Assembly (NCBI RefSeq): GCF_000241955.1
Contig: NC_016818.1
Coordinates: 310,001-374,000 of the forward strand
DNA: 64,000 nt
Origin: Rahnella aquatilis CIP 78.65 = ATCC 33071
GTDB taxonomy: Bacteria; Pseudomonadota; Gammaproteobacteria; Enterobacterales; Enterobacteriaceae
Direction: 5' to 3'
Part shown: positions 28,386 through 38,480 of the stretch, one piece after another
How the letters are laid out: every line of letters starts with the position of its first letter
How positions within the stretch are numbered: the stretch's first letter is position 1
Program-made: the position numbers and the translations under genes
The notes under the pieces: model-generated
Seen by the model: only the letters and a program-made list of their open reading frames with translations
Told to the model about the DNA's origin: nothing
Databases searched by the model: none

Positions 28386-28417
28386 ATCCCCGCTCTGTCG
28401 TGAGCGGGATTTTTTTC
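28386..28417 (+). terminator. Rho-independent terminator after allR
   Basis: ATCCC(C)GCTC pairs with GAGCGGGAT around a short loop and is followed by seven T residues. It isolates gcl from allR. Confidence 0.85.
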
Positions 28418-28430
28418 AGTCAAATTAAAG

Positions 28431-28447
28431 TTGGAAACTTTTTCCGT
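28431..28447. promoter_or_regulatory. Candidate AllR operator 3 (gcl upstream)
   Basis: TTGGAAACTTTTTCCGT fits the same TTGGAA-N5-TTCC layout as the two sites between allS and allA. It lies 54 bases before the gcl start codon, between the allR terminator and gcl. Confidence 0.6.
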
Positions 28448-28484
28448 TATTTTATGCAAAGCGGAATTACCTGAGGATTTAGCT

Positions 28485-30266
28485 ATGGCTCGTATGACAG
28501 CTGCACAGGCAGCAATGTATGTGTTGGAAAAAGAAGGGATCACCACCGCGTTTGGTGTACCGGGCGCAGCGATTAACCCGTTTTATAACGCCATGCGTCT
28601 GCATGGAAAAATCCGTCATGTGTTAGCCCGTCATGTGGAAGGTGCATCGCATATGGCCGAAGGCTATACCCGTGCGAAAGCCGGGAACATCGGCGTGTGC
28701 CTGGGGACGTCTGGCCCGGCGGGTACCGACATGATCACCGCGCTGTATTCCGCCTCGGCGGATTCCATTCCGATCCTGTGCATTACCGGTCAGGCACCGC
28801 GCGCCCGTCTGCATAAAGAGGATTTTCAGGCGGTGGATATTCAGGCGATTGCCGGGCCGGTGAGCAAAATGGCGGTGACCGTGCTGGAACCTGCGCTGGT
28901 GCCGCGTGTCCTGCAACAGGCATTCCATCTGATGCGTTCCGGTCGCCCCGGTCCGGTACTGGTCGATCTGCCGTATGACGTGCAGACCGCCGAAATCGAA
29001 TTCGATCCGGAAACTTATGAATCGCTGCCTGCTTACAAGCCGATCGCCACCGTCGCTCAGGCCGTCAAAGCGATGGAAATGCTCAACGCCTGTGAACGTC
29101 CGCTGATTGTGGCCGGTGGCGGTGTGATTAACGCCGATGCTGCGGTGCTGTTGCAGCGTTTTGCTGAACTGACGCAGGTGCCGGTGATCCCGACGCTGAT
29201 GGGCTGGGGCGTGATCCCGGACGATCACCGCCTTATGGCAGGCATGGTCGGATTGCAGACCGCGCACCGCTACGGTAACACCTCACTGCTGGCGTCGGAT
29301 CTGGTATTTGGCATCGGTAACCGTTTTGCCAACCGTCATACCGGCTCGGTAGAGAAATACACCGCAGGCCGCAAAATTATCCACGTTGATATCGAACCGA
29401 CACAAATCGGCCGCGTACTTTGTCCTGATTTAGGCATCGTGTCTGATGCCGGTGAAGCCCTGAAACTGCTGATAGAAGTGGCGGAAGAGCAGAGAAAAGC
29501 CGGCAAATTACCGTGTCGCGAAAGCTGGATCCAGGAATGTGAAGAACGCAAACGCACCATGCTGCGCAAAACCCACTTCAACGATGTGCCGGTCAAACCG
29601 CAACGCGTCTATGAAGAAATGAGCAAAGCCTTTGGCCGCAATGTGAATTACGTAACCACGATCGGGCTGTCGCAAATTGCGGCGGCGCAGATGCTGCACG
29701 TGTTTGAGCCGCGCCACTGGATCAACTGCGGCCAGGCGGGCCCGCTGGGCTGGACCATTCCTGCGGCACTCGGCGTCTGCATTGCTGCGCCGGAACGTCA
29801 GGTGGTCGGGATTTCAGGCGATTACGATTTCCAGTTCATGATCGAAGAGCTGGCGGTCGGTGCGCAATTCAACATTCCTTACATCCACGTCCTGGTGAAC
29901 AACGCTTATCTCGGCCTGATCCGCCAGTCGCAGCGCGCCTTTGATATGGATTACTGCGTCCAGCTGGCGTTCGAAAATATCAACTCTGAAGACGTGAAAG
30001 GTTACGGCGTCGATCACGTGAAAGTGGTGGAAGGGTTGGGATGTAAAGCGATACGTGTCTTCAGGCCGGAAGATATCGCCCCGGCGTTTGCAGAAGCTAA
30101 ACGTCTGATGAAACAACATCAGGTGCCAGTGGTGGTGGAAATCATGCTGGAACGTGTCACCAATATTTCCATGGGCGGCGAAATTGACAGCGTGAATGAA
30201 TTCGAGCCTGTTGCAGACAATGCCGATGATGCGCCGACGCACGTCAGCTTTATGAAATATGAATAA
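28485..30266 (+). CDS. gcl: Glyoxylate carboligase (tartronate-semialdehyde synthase)
   Basis: A thiamine-diphosphate and FAD enzyme that joins two glyoxylates to tartronate semialdehyde and CO2. It is 593 residues, the same as E. coli. The position that is the catalytic Glu in related enzymes is Val51 here ([13 protein letters not shown]), the known mark of Gcl. The ThDP motif GDYDFQF...NNAYLG is in the C-terminal third. The frame opens at a TTG inside the operator at 28431, but ATG at 28485 with TGAGGA gives the family start MARM. hyi and glxR follow. Confidence 0.96.
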   Translation: MARMTAAQAAMYVLEKEGITTAFGVPGAAINPFYNAMRLHGKIRHVLARHVEGASHMAEGYTRAKAGNIGVCLGTSGPAGTDMITALYSASADSIPILCITGQAPRARLHKEDFQAVDIQAIAGPVSKMAVTVLEPALVPRVLQQAFHLMRSGRPGPVLVDLPYDVQTAEIEFDPETYESLPAYKPIATVAQAVKAMEMLNACERPLIVAGGGVINADAAVLLQRFAELTQVPVIPTLMGWGVIPDDHRLMAGMVGLQTAHRYGNTSLLASDLVFGIGNRFANRHTGSVEKYTAGRKIIHVDIEPTQIGRVLCPDLGIVSDAGEALKLLIEVAEEQRKAGKLPCRESWIQECEERKRTMLRKTHFNDVPVKPQRVYEEMSKAFGRNVNYVTTIGLSQIAAAQMLHVFEPRHWINCGQAGPLGWTIPAALGVCIAAPERQVVGISGDYDFQFMIEELAVGAQFNIPYIHVLVNNAYLGLIRQSQRAFDMDYCVQLAFENINSEDVKGYGVDHVKVVEGLGCKAIRVFRPEDIAPAFAEAKRLMKQHQVPVVVEIMLERVTNISMGGEIDSVNEFEPVADNADDAPTHVSFMKYE

Positions 30267-30280
30267 GCCGGGAGGCCGAA

Positions 30281-31057
30281 ATGCTTAAGTTCTCTGCGAA
30301 TTTATCCATGCTGTTTCTGGAAGTGGATTTTCTTCAACGCTTTAAGGCGGCGGCTGAAGGCGGTTTTACAGCAGTCGAGTTTATGTTCCCGTATGACTAT
30401 CCGGCTGGCACCCTGAAAGCCCTGCTGGCGGAAAATCACCTGCAACATACGCTGCACAATTTGCCTGCGGGCAACTGGGCTGAGGGCGAGCGCGGTATTG
30501 CCTGTCTGGCGGGGCGCGAAGCGGAGTTTCGCGAAGGCGTGGCGCAGGCCATTGCTTACGCTAAAGCGCTCGGCAACCGCAAAATCAACTGTCTGACTGG
30601 CAAAATTCCGGCGGGTTCGGATGCCGCCAGCGTGACGCCTTTGGTGGTGGAAAATCTGCGCTATGCTGCACAGGCGCTGGCGAAAGAGGGGCTGATGCTG
30701 CTGATTGAGCCGATAAACCACTTTGATATTCCGGGGTTTTATCTGACCGGTACGCAACAGGCGCTGGATCTGATTGACCTGGTCGGCAGCGACAATATGT
30801 TCATCCAGTACGACATTTACCATATGCAGCGGATGGAAGGTGAGCTGGCAAATACCATGACCCGCCATGCGGAGAAAATCGGTCATCTGCAGGTGGCGGA
30901 TAATCCGCACCGCAATGAACCGGGTACCGGAGAAATTAATTACGACTTTATTTTCAACCTGATTAAACAGTCGGATTACGACGGCTGGGTGGGTTGCGAA
31001 TATAAGCCACGGGCGCGCACGGAAGACGGGTTAGGCTGGCTGAACGCCTACCGTTAA
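30281..31057 (+). CDS. hyi: Hydroxypyruvate isomerase
   Basis: Interconverts hydroxypyruvate and tartronate semialdehyde. It is a 258-residue TIM barrel, the same length as E. coli Hyi. Family marks are FSANLSMLF, EFMFPYDYPA, LIEPINHFDIPGFYL, QYDIYHMQRMEG and QVADNPHRNEPGTGEI, which carry the acidic and His metal ligands. It starts 14 bases after the gcl stop with GGGAGG, so it is cotranscribed. Confidence 0.95.
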   Translation: MLKFSANLSMLFLEVDFLQRFKAAAEGGFTAVEFMFPYDYPAGTLKALLAENHLQHTLHNLPAGNWAEGERGIACLAGREAEFREGVAQAIAYAKALGNRKINCLTGKIPAGSDAASVTPLVVENLRYAAQALAKEGLMLLIEPINHFDIPGFYLTGTQQALDLIDLVGSDNMFIQYDIYHMQRMEGELANTMTRHAEKIGHLQVADNPHRNEPGTGEINYDFIFNLIKQSDYDGWVGCEYKPRARTEDGLGWLNAYR

Positions 31058-31148
31058 TCGTTATAAAACGCGAAAGACAGATTTTATTCACCCTCGCGGT
31101 GAGGGATTTCTGTACGCCAAATTTCAGTCACATTGAAAGGGAATGACC

Positions 31149-32027
31149 ATGAAAATTGGATTTATCGGCTTAGGGATTATGGGCGCGCCGATGGCGCAAC
31201 ATCTGGTGGATGCCGGACACAGCCTGCATTTTTCCACGCTCGGCAATGTACCAGCTTCACTGACCGATGCCGGTGCCAAAGCCTGTGCGACACCGGCAGA
31301 GGTAGCGTCGTATGCCGATGTCATCATCATTATGGTGCCGGATACGCCGGACGTGGCAACGGTGCTGTTTGGTGACAACGGCTGTGCCAGCGTGCCGCTG
31401 AAAGGCAAAACCATTGTCGATATGAGTTCCATCTCGCCGATCGACACCAAAACGTTTGCGCAGCGCGTGCAGCAACTGGGGGGTGAATATCTGGATGCGC
31501 CGGTTTCCGGCGGTGAGATCGGTGCGCAGCAGGGTACGCTGACCATTATGGTCGGCGGCAAAGAAGCCGTTTTCAATGACATCAAACCGTTGTTTGAGCT
31601 GATGGGCAAAAACATCACGCTGGTGGGCGATTGCGGAGCCGGGCAAACCTGCAAAGTGGCGAACCAGATCATTGTGGCGCTGAATATTGAAGCTGTCTCG
31701 GAAGCGCTGCTGTTTGCTTCCCGCGCCGGGGCTGACCCTGCCCGCGTACGTCAGGCGTTGATGGGCGGTTTCGCCTCCTCACGCATTCTGGAAGTGCACG
31801 GTGAGCGCATGATCAAACGGACGTTCGCGCCGGGCTTTAAAGTCGCCCTGCATCAGAAGGATCTCAACCTGGCGCTGCAAAGTGCCAAAGCCTTGTCGAT
31901 CAGCCTGCCGAATACGGCGACCTGTCAGGAGTTATTCAATGTCTGTGCAGCAAACGGCGGATCGCAGTTAGATCATTCGTCATTAATTCAGTCGCTGGAA
32001 ATGATGTCAAATCACAAAATTGGTTAA
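31149..32027 (+). CDS. glxR: Tartronate semialdehyde reductase
   Basis: NADH-dependent reduction of tartronate semialdehyde to D-glycerate. A 3-hydroxyacid dehydrogenase of 292 residues, equal to E. coli GlxR. The Rossmann motif is GFIGLGIMGAPMA (about residue 5), the substrate-binding segment DAPVSGGEIGA (about 117), and the catalytic lysine is in CKVANQI (about 170). Two ATG codons are in frame (31143 and 31149). The second is chosen because AAGGGA lies at proper distance from it and its length matches. No glycerate kinase gene follows in the cluster. Confidence 0.95.
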   Translation: MKIGFIGLGIMGAPMAQHLVDAGHSLHFSTLGNVPASLTDAGAKACATPAEVASYADVIIIMVPDTPDVATVLFGDNGCASVPLKGKTIVDMSSISPIDTKTFAQRVQQLGGEYLDAPVSGGEIGAQQGTLTIMVGGKEAVFNDIKPLFELMGKNITLVGDCGAGQTCKVANQIIVALNIEAVSEALLFASRAGADPARVRQALMGGFASSRILEVHGERMIKRTFAPGFKVALHQKDLNLALQSAKALSISLPNTATCQELFNVCAANGGSQLDHSSLIQSLEMMSNHKIG

Positions 32028-32034
32028 TTAAATC

Positions 32035-32060
32035 AGGCTGGCATCAATGTCAGCCTTTTT
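32035..32060 (+). terminator. Rho-independent terminator after glxR
   Basis: AGGCTG and CAGCCT, with a G-T pair and an eight-base loop, are followed by T residues. Confidence 0.75.
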
Positions 32061-32102
32061 TAATCCACAAGCACGTCCCTAACGTATTATGAGGAATTAA
32101 GG

Positions 32103-33557
32103 ATGAATGAATCAGAATGCACTCAGCAAGAACGTTATTGTGAAAGAGGATACAGCAACGATCTTCTGCCAAAATTAAAAGAAAAAAGAAACTGGAAAGG
32201 ATTTAATTATTTTACGCTGTGGATGGGTTCGGTACACAACGTGCCGAATTATATTGCCGTCGGCGGGTTTCTTATTCTCGGGTTGTCTACGTTCAGCGTG
32301 ATGATGGCGATTATTATCAGCGCGCTGTTTATTGCGGCGGTGATGGTATTAAACGGGGCGGCAGGTTCGAAATACGGCGTACCTTTTGCGATGATCCTGC
32401 GCGGTTCTTACGGTATCCGCGGCGCATTATTTCCCGGCATTCTCAGAGGCTGTATCGCGGCGATTATGTGGTTCGGTTTGCAATGCTATGCCGGTTCACT
32501 GGCCTTCCTGATCCTGATTGGCAAAATCTGGCCGGAGTTTCTGACCCTCGGCGGTGATTTCAATCTGCTGGGTATTTCCATGCCGGGGCTGATCGCCTTT
32601 CTGATTTTCTGGGCAATCAACGTGATGATCGGTTTTGGCGGCGGCGGGGTGCTGAATAAATTCACCGCCATCCTTAATCCGTGCATTTATGTTGTTTTCG
32701 GCGGCATGGCGGTCTGGGCTATCTCGCTGGCCGGGCTGGAAAATATCCTTAACTATGTGCCTGCCAATGCTGAGCAATCGGGTAATCCGCTGTTCCTGTT
32801 TCTGGTGGTGATCAATGCCGTGGTCGCGGTGTGGGCCGCACCGGCGGTGAGTGCTTCGGACTTTACCCAGAATGCCAGCAGCTTTAAACAGCAGGCGTGG
32901 GGACAAACGCTGGGTCTTATCGTGGCTTACGTGTTGTTTGCCGTCGCCAGCGTCTGCATTCTGGCGGGGGCGAGCATTCACTATGGCGTTGATACCTGGA
33001 ACGTGCTGGATATCGTACAGAAATGGGACAGCCTGTTCGCCTCGGTGTTTGCTGTGTTAGTGATCCTGATGACCACCATTTCGACCAACGCCACCGGTAA
33101 CATTATCCCCGCCGGTTTCCAGATTGCCGCTATCGCACCGAAAAAGCTGACCTATAAAAAAGGCGTACTGATTGCCAGTCTGATAAGCGTTGTGATTTGC
33201 CCGTGGAAACTGATGGAGAATCAGGAAAGTATTTATCTGTTCCTCGATATTATCGGCGGGATGTTAGGGCCGGTCATTGGCGTGATGATGGCGCACTATT
33301 TTATTGTGGTACGCAGTGAGCTGGATCTGGATACGTTGTATACCGCACCGGGAAATTATAACTATTACCATCGAGGATTTAATACCGTGGCATTCGCCGT
33401 GACATTAATTGCCGTCGTCCTTTCACTGGGCGGAAAGTTTATTCCTGTGCTGGAGCCTTTATCACGGGTTTCCTGGTTTGTGGGCGTCATTGTGGCTTTC
33501 GTTTTGTATTCCATTTTTATGAAAAGGGAACCGTCACTTCAGCCGCAAAATGTGTGA
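32103..33557 (+). CDS. allP: Allantoin permease, NCS1 family
   Basis: A 484-residue inner-membrane transporter with about twelve hydrophobic helices, equal in length to E. coli YbbW. Family blocks are YFTLWMGSVHNVPNY, GSKYGVPFAMILR, WFGLQCYAGS, AVWAAPAVSASDFTQ and NATGNIIPAG, typical of the NCS1 nucleobase and hydantoin carriers. It lies upstream of allB, so allantoin is the likely substrate. GAGG precedes the ATG. Confidence 0.92.
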   Translation: MNESECTQQERYCERGYSNDLLPKLKEKRNWKGFNYFTLWMGSVHNVPNYIAVGGFLILGLSTFSVMMAIIISALFIAAVMVLNGAAGSKYGVPFAMILRGSYGIRGALFPGILRGCIAAIMWFGLQCYAGSLAFLILIGKIWPEFLTLGGDFNLLGISMPGLIAFLIFWAINVMIGFGGGGVLNKFTAILNPCIYVVFGGMAVWAISLAGLENILNYVPANAEQSGNPLFLFLVVINAVVAVWAAPAVSASDFTQNASSFKQQAWGQTLGLIVAYVLFAVASVCILAGASIHYGVDTWNVLDIVQKWDSLFASVFAVLVILMTTISTNATGNIIPAGFQIAAIAPKKLTYKKGVLIASLISVVICPWKLMENQESIYLFLDIIGGMLGPVIGVMMAHYFIVVRSELDLDTLYTAPGNYNYYHRGFNTVAFAVTLIAVVLSLGGKFIPVLEPLSRVSWFVGVIVAFVLYSIFMKREPSLQPQNV

Positions 33558-33639
33558 GCCGGTAAACCGGCATGAAATAAACGAATAATAAATCCAATAA
33601 TAAAATCTTATCTCTGTACTTTCATAAGGAAATATAACC

Positions 33640-35001
33640 ATGTCATATGATCTGATCATTAAAAAAGGCACCGTTGTTCTGGAAAGTGAAGCCGTTATTA
33701 CAGATATCGCGGTGAAGAATGGCAAAATTGTCGCCATCGGCGATGACCTGACTGGCGCAGAAAAAATACTCAGCGCTGAAGGGGTGATCGTTGCGCCGGG
33801 AATGGTGGATGCCCATACGCACATCTCCGAACCGGGCCGCAGTCACTGGGAAGGCTACGCCACTGGTACCCGTGCGGCGGCCAAAGGCGGGATCACCACC
33901 ATGATCGAAATGCCGCTTAACCAGTTACCGGCCACGGTGGATCGCGCGTCCCTGCACATGAAATTCGATGCTGCTGAAGGCAAGCTGACCATCGATGCCG
34001 CGCAGTTTGGCGGGCTGGTGTCTTACAATCTCGACCGTCTGCACGAGCTGGATGAAGAAGGCGTGGTGGCCTACAAATGTTTCGTTGCTACCTGCGGCGA
34101 CCGCAGCGTCAGTAACGATTTCCGTGACGTGAATGACTGGGAATATTTCAAAGGCCTGCAAATTCTGGCAAAACGCGATCAGTTAGTGGCGGTTCATGCG
34201 GAAAACGCGCTGATCTGTGACGAACTGGGCCGCGAAGCCAAAGACGCCGGACGGGTGACGGCACATGATTATGTTGCCTCACGCCCGGTTTTCACTGAAG
34301 TGGAAGCCATCCGCCGCGTGTTGTATCTGGCGAAAGTGGCGGACTGCCGTTTGCACGTCTGCCATATCTCCAGTCCGGAAGGTCTGGCGGAAGTGCTGCG
34401 TGCGCGTCACGAAGGCCAGCGCGTGACTTGTGAATCCTGCCCGCATTACTTCGTACTGGATACCGCACAGTTTGAAGAGATCGGCACGCTGGCAAAATGT
34501 TCGCCACCGATCCGCGACAAGAAAAATCAGGAAGGCATGTGGGAACACCTGCTGAAAGGTGACTTTGACTGTCTGGTCTCCGACCATTCGCCGTGCCCGC
34601 CGGATATGAAAGCCGGCAACGTCATGCAGGCCTGGGGCGGTATCGCCGGACTGCAAAACTGCGTCGATGTGATGTTCGACGAAGCCGTTCAGAAACGCGG
34701 TATGTCCTTGCCGATGTTCTCAAAGCTGATGTCTTCCAACGCGGCGGATATCTTCGGGCTGAAGCATAAAGGCCGTATCTCCATCGGCAAAGATGCCGAT
34801 TTCGTGTTCATCAAACCGAACAGCAGCTATGTGCTGAAAGCGTCAGATCTGGAATATCGCCATAAAGTCAGTCCGTATGTTGGCCGCACCATCAATGCGC
34901 AGGTCGTGAAAACTATTCTGCGCGGCGAAACCATCTATGACATCCAGGACGGTTTCCAGGATAAGTGCATCGGTAAATTCGTACTGAAACACCTGCAGTA
35001 A
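33640..35001 (+). CDS. allB: Allantoinase
   Basis: Opens the allantoin ring to allantoate, the first step of the pathway. It is an amidohydrolase of 453 residues, as in E. coli. The two-metal site is complete: H59 and H61 (DAHTHI), the carbamylated K146 (AYKCFV), H186 (VHAEN), H242 (CHIS) and D315 (SDHSPC). AllC acts on its product. It follows the permease gene and is closed by a strong terminator. Confidence 0.97.
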   Translation: MSYDLIIKKGTVVLESEAVITDIAVKNGKIVAIGDDLTGAEKILSAEGVIVAPGMVDAHTHISEPGRSHWEGYATGTRAAAKGGITTMIEMPLNQLPATVDRASLHMKFDAAEGKLTIDAAQFGGLVSYNLDRLHELDEEGVVAYKCFVATCGDRSVSNDFRDVNDWEYFKGLQILAKRDQLVAVHAENALICDELGREAKDAGRVTAHDYVASRPVFTEVEAIRRVLYLAKVADCRLHVCHISSPEGLAEVLRARHEGQRVTCESCPHYFVLDTAQFEEIGTLAKCSPPIRDKKNQEGMWEHLLKGDFDCLVSDHSPCPPDMKAGNVMQAWGGIAGLQNCVDVMFDEAVQKRGMSLPMFSKLMSSNAADIFGLKHKGRISIGKDADFVFIKPNSSYVLKASDLEYRHKVSPYVGRTINAQVVKTILRGETIYDIQDGFQDKCIGKFVLKHLQ

Positions 35002-35012
35002 TCTCTGCATCT

Positions 35013-35039
35013 GCCCGCTGCGTAAACGGCGGGCTTTTT
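35013..35039 (+). terminator. Rho-independent terminator after allB
   Basis: A GCCCGC / GCGGGC stem with a ten-base loop is followed by T residues. Confidence 0.8.
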
Positions 35040-35063
35040 CTTTTTGAGGTCAGCCAGATTGTC

Positions 35064-36368
35064 ATGATGTTATTTCCCAGAGTGCAATTCCTGCCGGGTA
35101 TTCAGTGGTTCTTCTTCATTTTCTGCAACACGGTGGTTATCCCGCCGACGTTGCAGTCGGCGTTTCAGCTTTCCGATGCGGCCACGCTGTGCCTGATGCA
35201 ATACTCTTTTATCGCCACCGGGCTGGCGTGCGTGGCGCAGGCGGCGCTCGGCCACGGCCGCGCCATTATGGAAGGGCCGACCGGATTGTGGTGGGGCGTG
35301 ATCCTCACCGTGACGCTGGCGGAAGCCGCCCACGGGACGCCGCTGCCGGTGATCGGCGGCAGTCTGGCTGTGGGTATCGCACTTTCCGGTGTGATCACCG
35401 TGCTGATTGGCCTGAGCGGGCTGGGCCATCGTATCGCCGTGTTGTTTCGTCCGGCGGTGATGATGGTGTTTATGTTTTTACTCGGTGCCCAACTGCTGTC
35501 GTTGTTTATCAGGGGTATGCTGGGGCTGCCGTTTGGCGTACCGCAGGGACCGGTGAACATTGATTTTCCGGCATTCCTGCTGGCGCTCGCCGTGGCGGCG
35601 CTGGTGGTTGGTATTGTGGTCTGGCTGCCGTCACCGTGGAATAAATATGGTCTGCTGGCCGGAACGCTGACCGGCTGGGCGGCATATCGGATCATTTTTC
35701 CGCAGGCCGTCAGCCCGGGCACCGGCACAGACTGGCAGTGGTTTCCGCTGGGCGCGCCGCAGGGATTACGCGGCGGTATTATTCTGACGGCCACCCTGAC
35801 CGGGTTGCTGAATATTTCGAATACTTTTGGCGCACTGCGCGGCACCCAGACTTTTTACCCGCAGCAAACCCCGCAATATCGCCGCAGTTTTGTGGTTTCC
35901 GGCCTGTTTACCCTGGGATCGGCTGTTCTGGGCATCGTGCCTTTTTCGCCGTTTGTCTCGTCGATTGGCCTGCTGACGCAAACCAATGACAACCGCAAAG
36001 CACCGTTTATTCTCGGCGCGCTGGTGGTGGTTGCCATTGGTCTGTTTACGCCGCTGACGGCGTTTTTCGCCCGCATTCCGTTGAGCATCAGCAGCGCCGT
36101 GTTGCTGGTGTCTTATCTGCCTCTGCTCAGTTCGTCGCTGTCATTTCTGCCCCACATCAGGCTCAGCAGCCGCAATGTTTACCGTCTGGCGATCCCGCTG
36201 TTTAGCGGTATTTTCCTGATGGGGCTGCCCGCCGGGTATTTGCAGGAGGTGCCGCTGTGGCTGCGTCCATTGCTGAGTAACGGGTTGCTGACCGGCGTGA
36301 TGCTGGCGATCGTTCTGGAAAATTTATTGCCCTGGGACCGGGTTCATGCAAATAACGCCCCTCACTGA
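35064..36368 (+). CDS. ybbY: YbbY, purine/uracil permease-like (NCS2) transporter
   Basis: A 434-residue inner-membrane protein with about fourteen hydrophobic segments, of the NCS2 nucleobase-ascorbate family, close in length to E. coli YbbY (433). QAALGHGRAIMEGPTGLWWG in the N-terminal third and the NTFG/GTQTFY segment near the middle are family features. The substrate is unproven; its place in the cluster suggests a purine, urate or related compound. Two ATG codons are adjacent at 35064 and 35067 and the ribosome site (GAGGT) is rather far from both. In E. coli glxK follows; here it does not. Confidence 0.88.
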   Translation: MMLFPRVQFLPGIQWFFFIFCNTVVIPPTLQSAFQLSDAATLCLMQYSFIATGLACVAQAALGHGRAIMEGPTGLWWGVILTVTLAEAAHGTPLPVIGGSLAVGIALSGVITVLIGLSGLGHRIAVLFRPAVMMVFMFLLGAQLLSLFIRGMLGLPFGVPQGPVNIDFPAFLLALAVAALVVGIVVWLPSPWNKYGLLAGTLTGWAAYRIIFPQAVSPGTGTDWQWFPLGAPQGLRGGIILTATLTGLLNISNTFGALRGTQTFYPQQTPQYRRSFVVSGLFTLGSAVLGIVPFSPFVSSIGLLTQTNDNRKAPFILGALVVVAIGLFTPLTAFFARIPLSISSAVLLVSYLPLLSSSLSFLPHIRLSSRNVYRLAIPLFSGIFLMGLPAGYLQEVPLWLRPLLSNGLLTGVMLAIVLENLLPWDRVHANNAPH

Positions 36369-36374
36369 AACACA

Positions 36375-36400
36375 AAAACCGCCAGCAATGGCGGTTTTCT
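36375..36400. terminator. Bidirectional terminator between ybbY and allE
   Basis: AAAACCGCCA and TGGCGGTTTT form a perfect ten-pair stem with a GCAA loop. The T-tract works for ybbY on the plus strand and for allE on the minus strand. Confidence 0.85.
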
Positions 36401-36418
36401 TATTACACTCACGAACTG

Positions 36419-37210
36419 TTAAAGTTCGACGTCGCGGTTACAGTCTTTCGAATAAATATAGCTCAGCGGCTCATCGCGCCCCACGGCATAACAGGCCTGC
36501 GGGCAATACGCACCCATAAAGATATAGTCGTTTTTCTTCACCGGGATCCAGTGGTTATCCAGGTTATACATGCCTTCACCGCTGAGGATCAGCGCACCAT
36601 GCTCCTGAACGTGTGTTTCGACATAACCGTGGCAGGCACCCGGTGCAAACGTCAGGATATGGATGTTCATATCGAACCCCAGATTCGCTGGCAGCAGATC
36701 CTGCACAATCACGTCAGACATGCCTTCGTAATGGATTTTCTCCAGCTGATGCACGTTATTGCAAACCACATGCGGCTGGAAACCGGTGACCGGTGTATAG
36801 CGTTTTTTATAGAGGAATAACCGGCTGTTGCGGCTGCCGTTGGCATTCTCCAGCGTCATGCTCACCCCCGGCGGGCAGTAAAGATATCCGCCGCTTTCCA
36901 GCCGGTAATCCTGACCTTCGGCATTCGCAGTGATGTTACCGTCAATCACGTAGACGAAGGTTTCGATATGCGCGTCGCCGCCGAAGCCCGCCAGGTTCTT
37001 GCCCCCTTCCAGCATGTTGATCAGATAATCCACAAAGGTCGCGCCCAGTTTCGGCGTCGCCAGAATGGTGATTTCGCAGCGTTCAAAGCCGGGCAGGGTA
37101 TTTTTCACCAGACCGTCGGGTTCAATCAGCGCGTAATTCCCGCGTTTGATGATGGAACGGTTAGACAATAAATCCTTGATATAGCCGGTGTTATGGTTGA
37201 TGTAACCCAT
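36419..37210 (-). CDS. allE: (S)-ureidoglycine aminohydrolase
   Basis: Releases ammonia from ureidoglycine to give (S)-ureidoglycolate. It is a 263-residue bicupin; E. coli AllE has 261. The first cupin lies at about 60-130 (HIETFVYVIDGNI) and the second at about 180-250 (GYVETHVQEHGALILSGEG), the latter holding the manganese ligands in the family. It is the last gene of the minus-strand allD-allC-allE operon, 22 bases after allC. Confidence 0.95.
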   Translation of the reverse strand: MGYINHNTGYIKDLLSNRSIIKRGNYALIEPDGLVKNTLPGFERCEITILATPKLGATFVDYLINMLEGGKNLAGFGGDAHIETFVYVIDGNITANAEGQDYRLESGGYLYCPPGVSMTLENANGSRNSRLFLYKKRYTPVTGFQPHVVCNNVHQLEKIHYEGMSDVIVQDLLPANLGFDMNIHILTFAPGACHGYVETHVQEHGALILSGEGMYNLDNHWIPVKKNDYIFMGAYCPQACYAVGRDEPLSYIYSKDCNRDVEL

Positions 37211-37232
37211 TGCAAACTCCCTTTAAGACAGA

Positions 37233-38459
37233 TTAATAAGCCAGTTGATGCAGCATTTTCGCCAGCGTTTCCACGCCCGCAGCCAGATCGGCGATGGCGG
37301 TGTTTTCCGCCGGGTTGTGACTGATACCCGCAATGCTGGGAACGAACAGCAGGCAGGTCGGTACGCAGGCGGCGAAAATCTGCGCGTCGTGCCCGGCGCC
37401 GCTGTGCATCACGCGGTAACGGCTGTTTTGTTCGCGGCACAGGGCGTCGAGTTGCGCTACCAGTTGTTTGTCCATGGGCACCGGCGCTTCATCCATCCAT
37501 AAATCAATGTCGATGCCGATGCCGCGTTCCTGGCAAATCCGCCGCATGGTGGCTTCCAGTTCGGTGGTAAATGCCAGCAGCGCCTGCTGATCGGTGTGGC
37601 GGCAGTCAATGCTGAAGACGGTTTTACCCGGCACGACATTGACGGTGCCCGGCACCGGCACCACTTTGCCGAACGTCAGCACCAGCGGATCGCCATGCGC
37701 TTCGGCGCTGTCGGTGGCGGCCACGCAAATCTGGCTGAAGGCCAGCAGGGTATCTTTGCGATAACTCATCGGCGTCGTGCCCGCATGATTGGCGGTGCCG
37801 GTCAGGGTCACGGTATAACGGCGCTGGCCGACAATGGCGTTCACCACGCCAAGTTGCTGCTGGTTGCGCTCCAGCACGCTGCCCTGTTCGATATGCAGTT
37901 CGACAAATGCCTTGATATCGCGCCGGGCGGGCAACGGAGAACCGGACAGCGTAAAGCCGCATTGCTGCATCGCGTCAGTAAATTTCACGCCCTGCGCGTC
38001 AGTGATGTCGCGCACATCGGCAGGATCGGCCTGTCCGACAATGTTTTTACTGCCCCAGAAAACATAGGGAAAACGGCTGCCTTCTTCTTCGGCCAGCGAC
38101 ACCACTTCCAGCGTGCGGCGCGGCGTGCCAAAAGTGTCTTTCAGATAGCGCATGGCGATAAAGGCGGCGAGCACACCGAACTGTCCGTCGAGATGGCCGC
38201 CGCTGACCACCGTATCGATATGCGAACCGGAGAGAATGACCTCGTCTTTGCGGTCACTGCCTTCGATGCGGCCATAGACATTCCCGACGGCGTCGAAACG
38301 GGTGGCAAATCCCGCCTGTTCCATACGCTGTTTTAACTGATTTTGCGTTTCCAGCCATTCGGGGGAATAAAGCAGGCGGGAAATACCGCCTTCCGGATCT
38401 GCGCCAAATACCGATAACCAGTCCAGCTGACTTTCTACTTCCTGATAAAAGGGCGACAT
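37233..38459 (-). CDS. allC: Allantoate amidohydrolase
   Basis: Hydrolyses allantoate to ureidoglycine, CO2 and ammonia. An M20-family metallopeptidase-like enzyme of 408 residues. Metal ligands lie in GSHIDTVVSGGHLDG, LAEEEGSRF, ELHIEQG and the C-terminal HSGAGHDAQ. A lid/dimer domain sits in the middle, from about residue 210 to 325. It is the middle gene of allDCE, with short gaps on both sides. Confidence 0.95.
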   Translation of the reverse strand: MSPFYQEVESQLDWLSVFGADPEGGISRLLYSPEWLETQNQLKQRMEQAGFATRFDAVGNVYGRIEGSDRKDEVILSGSHIDTVVSGGHLDGQFGVLAAFIAMRYLKDTFGTPRRTLEVVSLAEEEGSRFPYVFWGSKNIVGQADPADVRDITDAQGVKFTDAMQQCGFTLSGSPLPARRDIKAFVELHIEQGSVLERNQQQLGVVNAIVGQRRYTVTLTGTANHAGTTPMSYRKDTLLAFSQICVAATDSAEAHGDPLVLTFGKVVPVPGTVNVVPGKTVFSIDCRHTDQQALLAFTTELEATMRRICQERGIGIDIDLWMDEAPVPMDKQLVAQLDALCREQNSRYRVMHSGAGHDAQIFAACVPTCLLFVPSIAGISHNPAENTAIADLAAGVETLAKMLHQLAY

Positions 38460-38480
38460 AGCATATTCACCTTTAAATAA

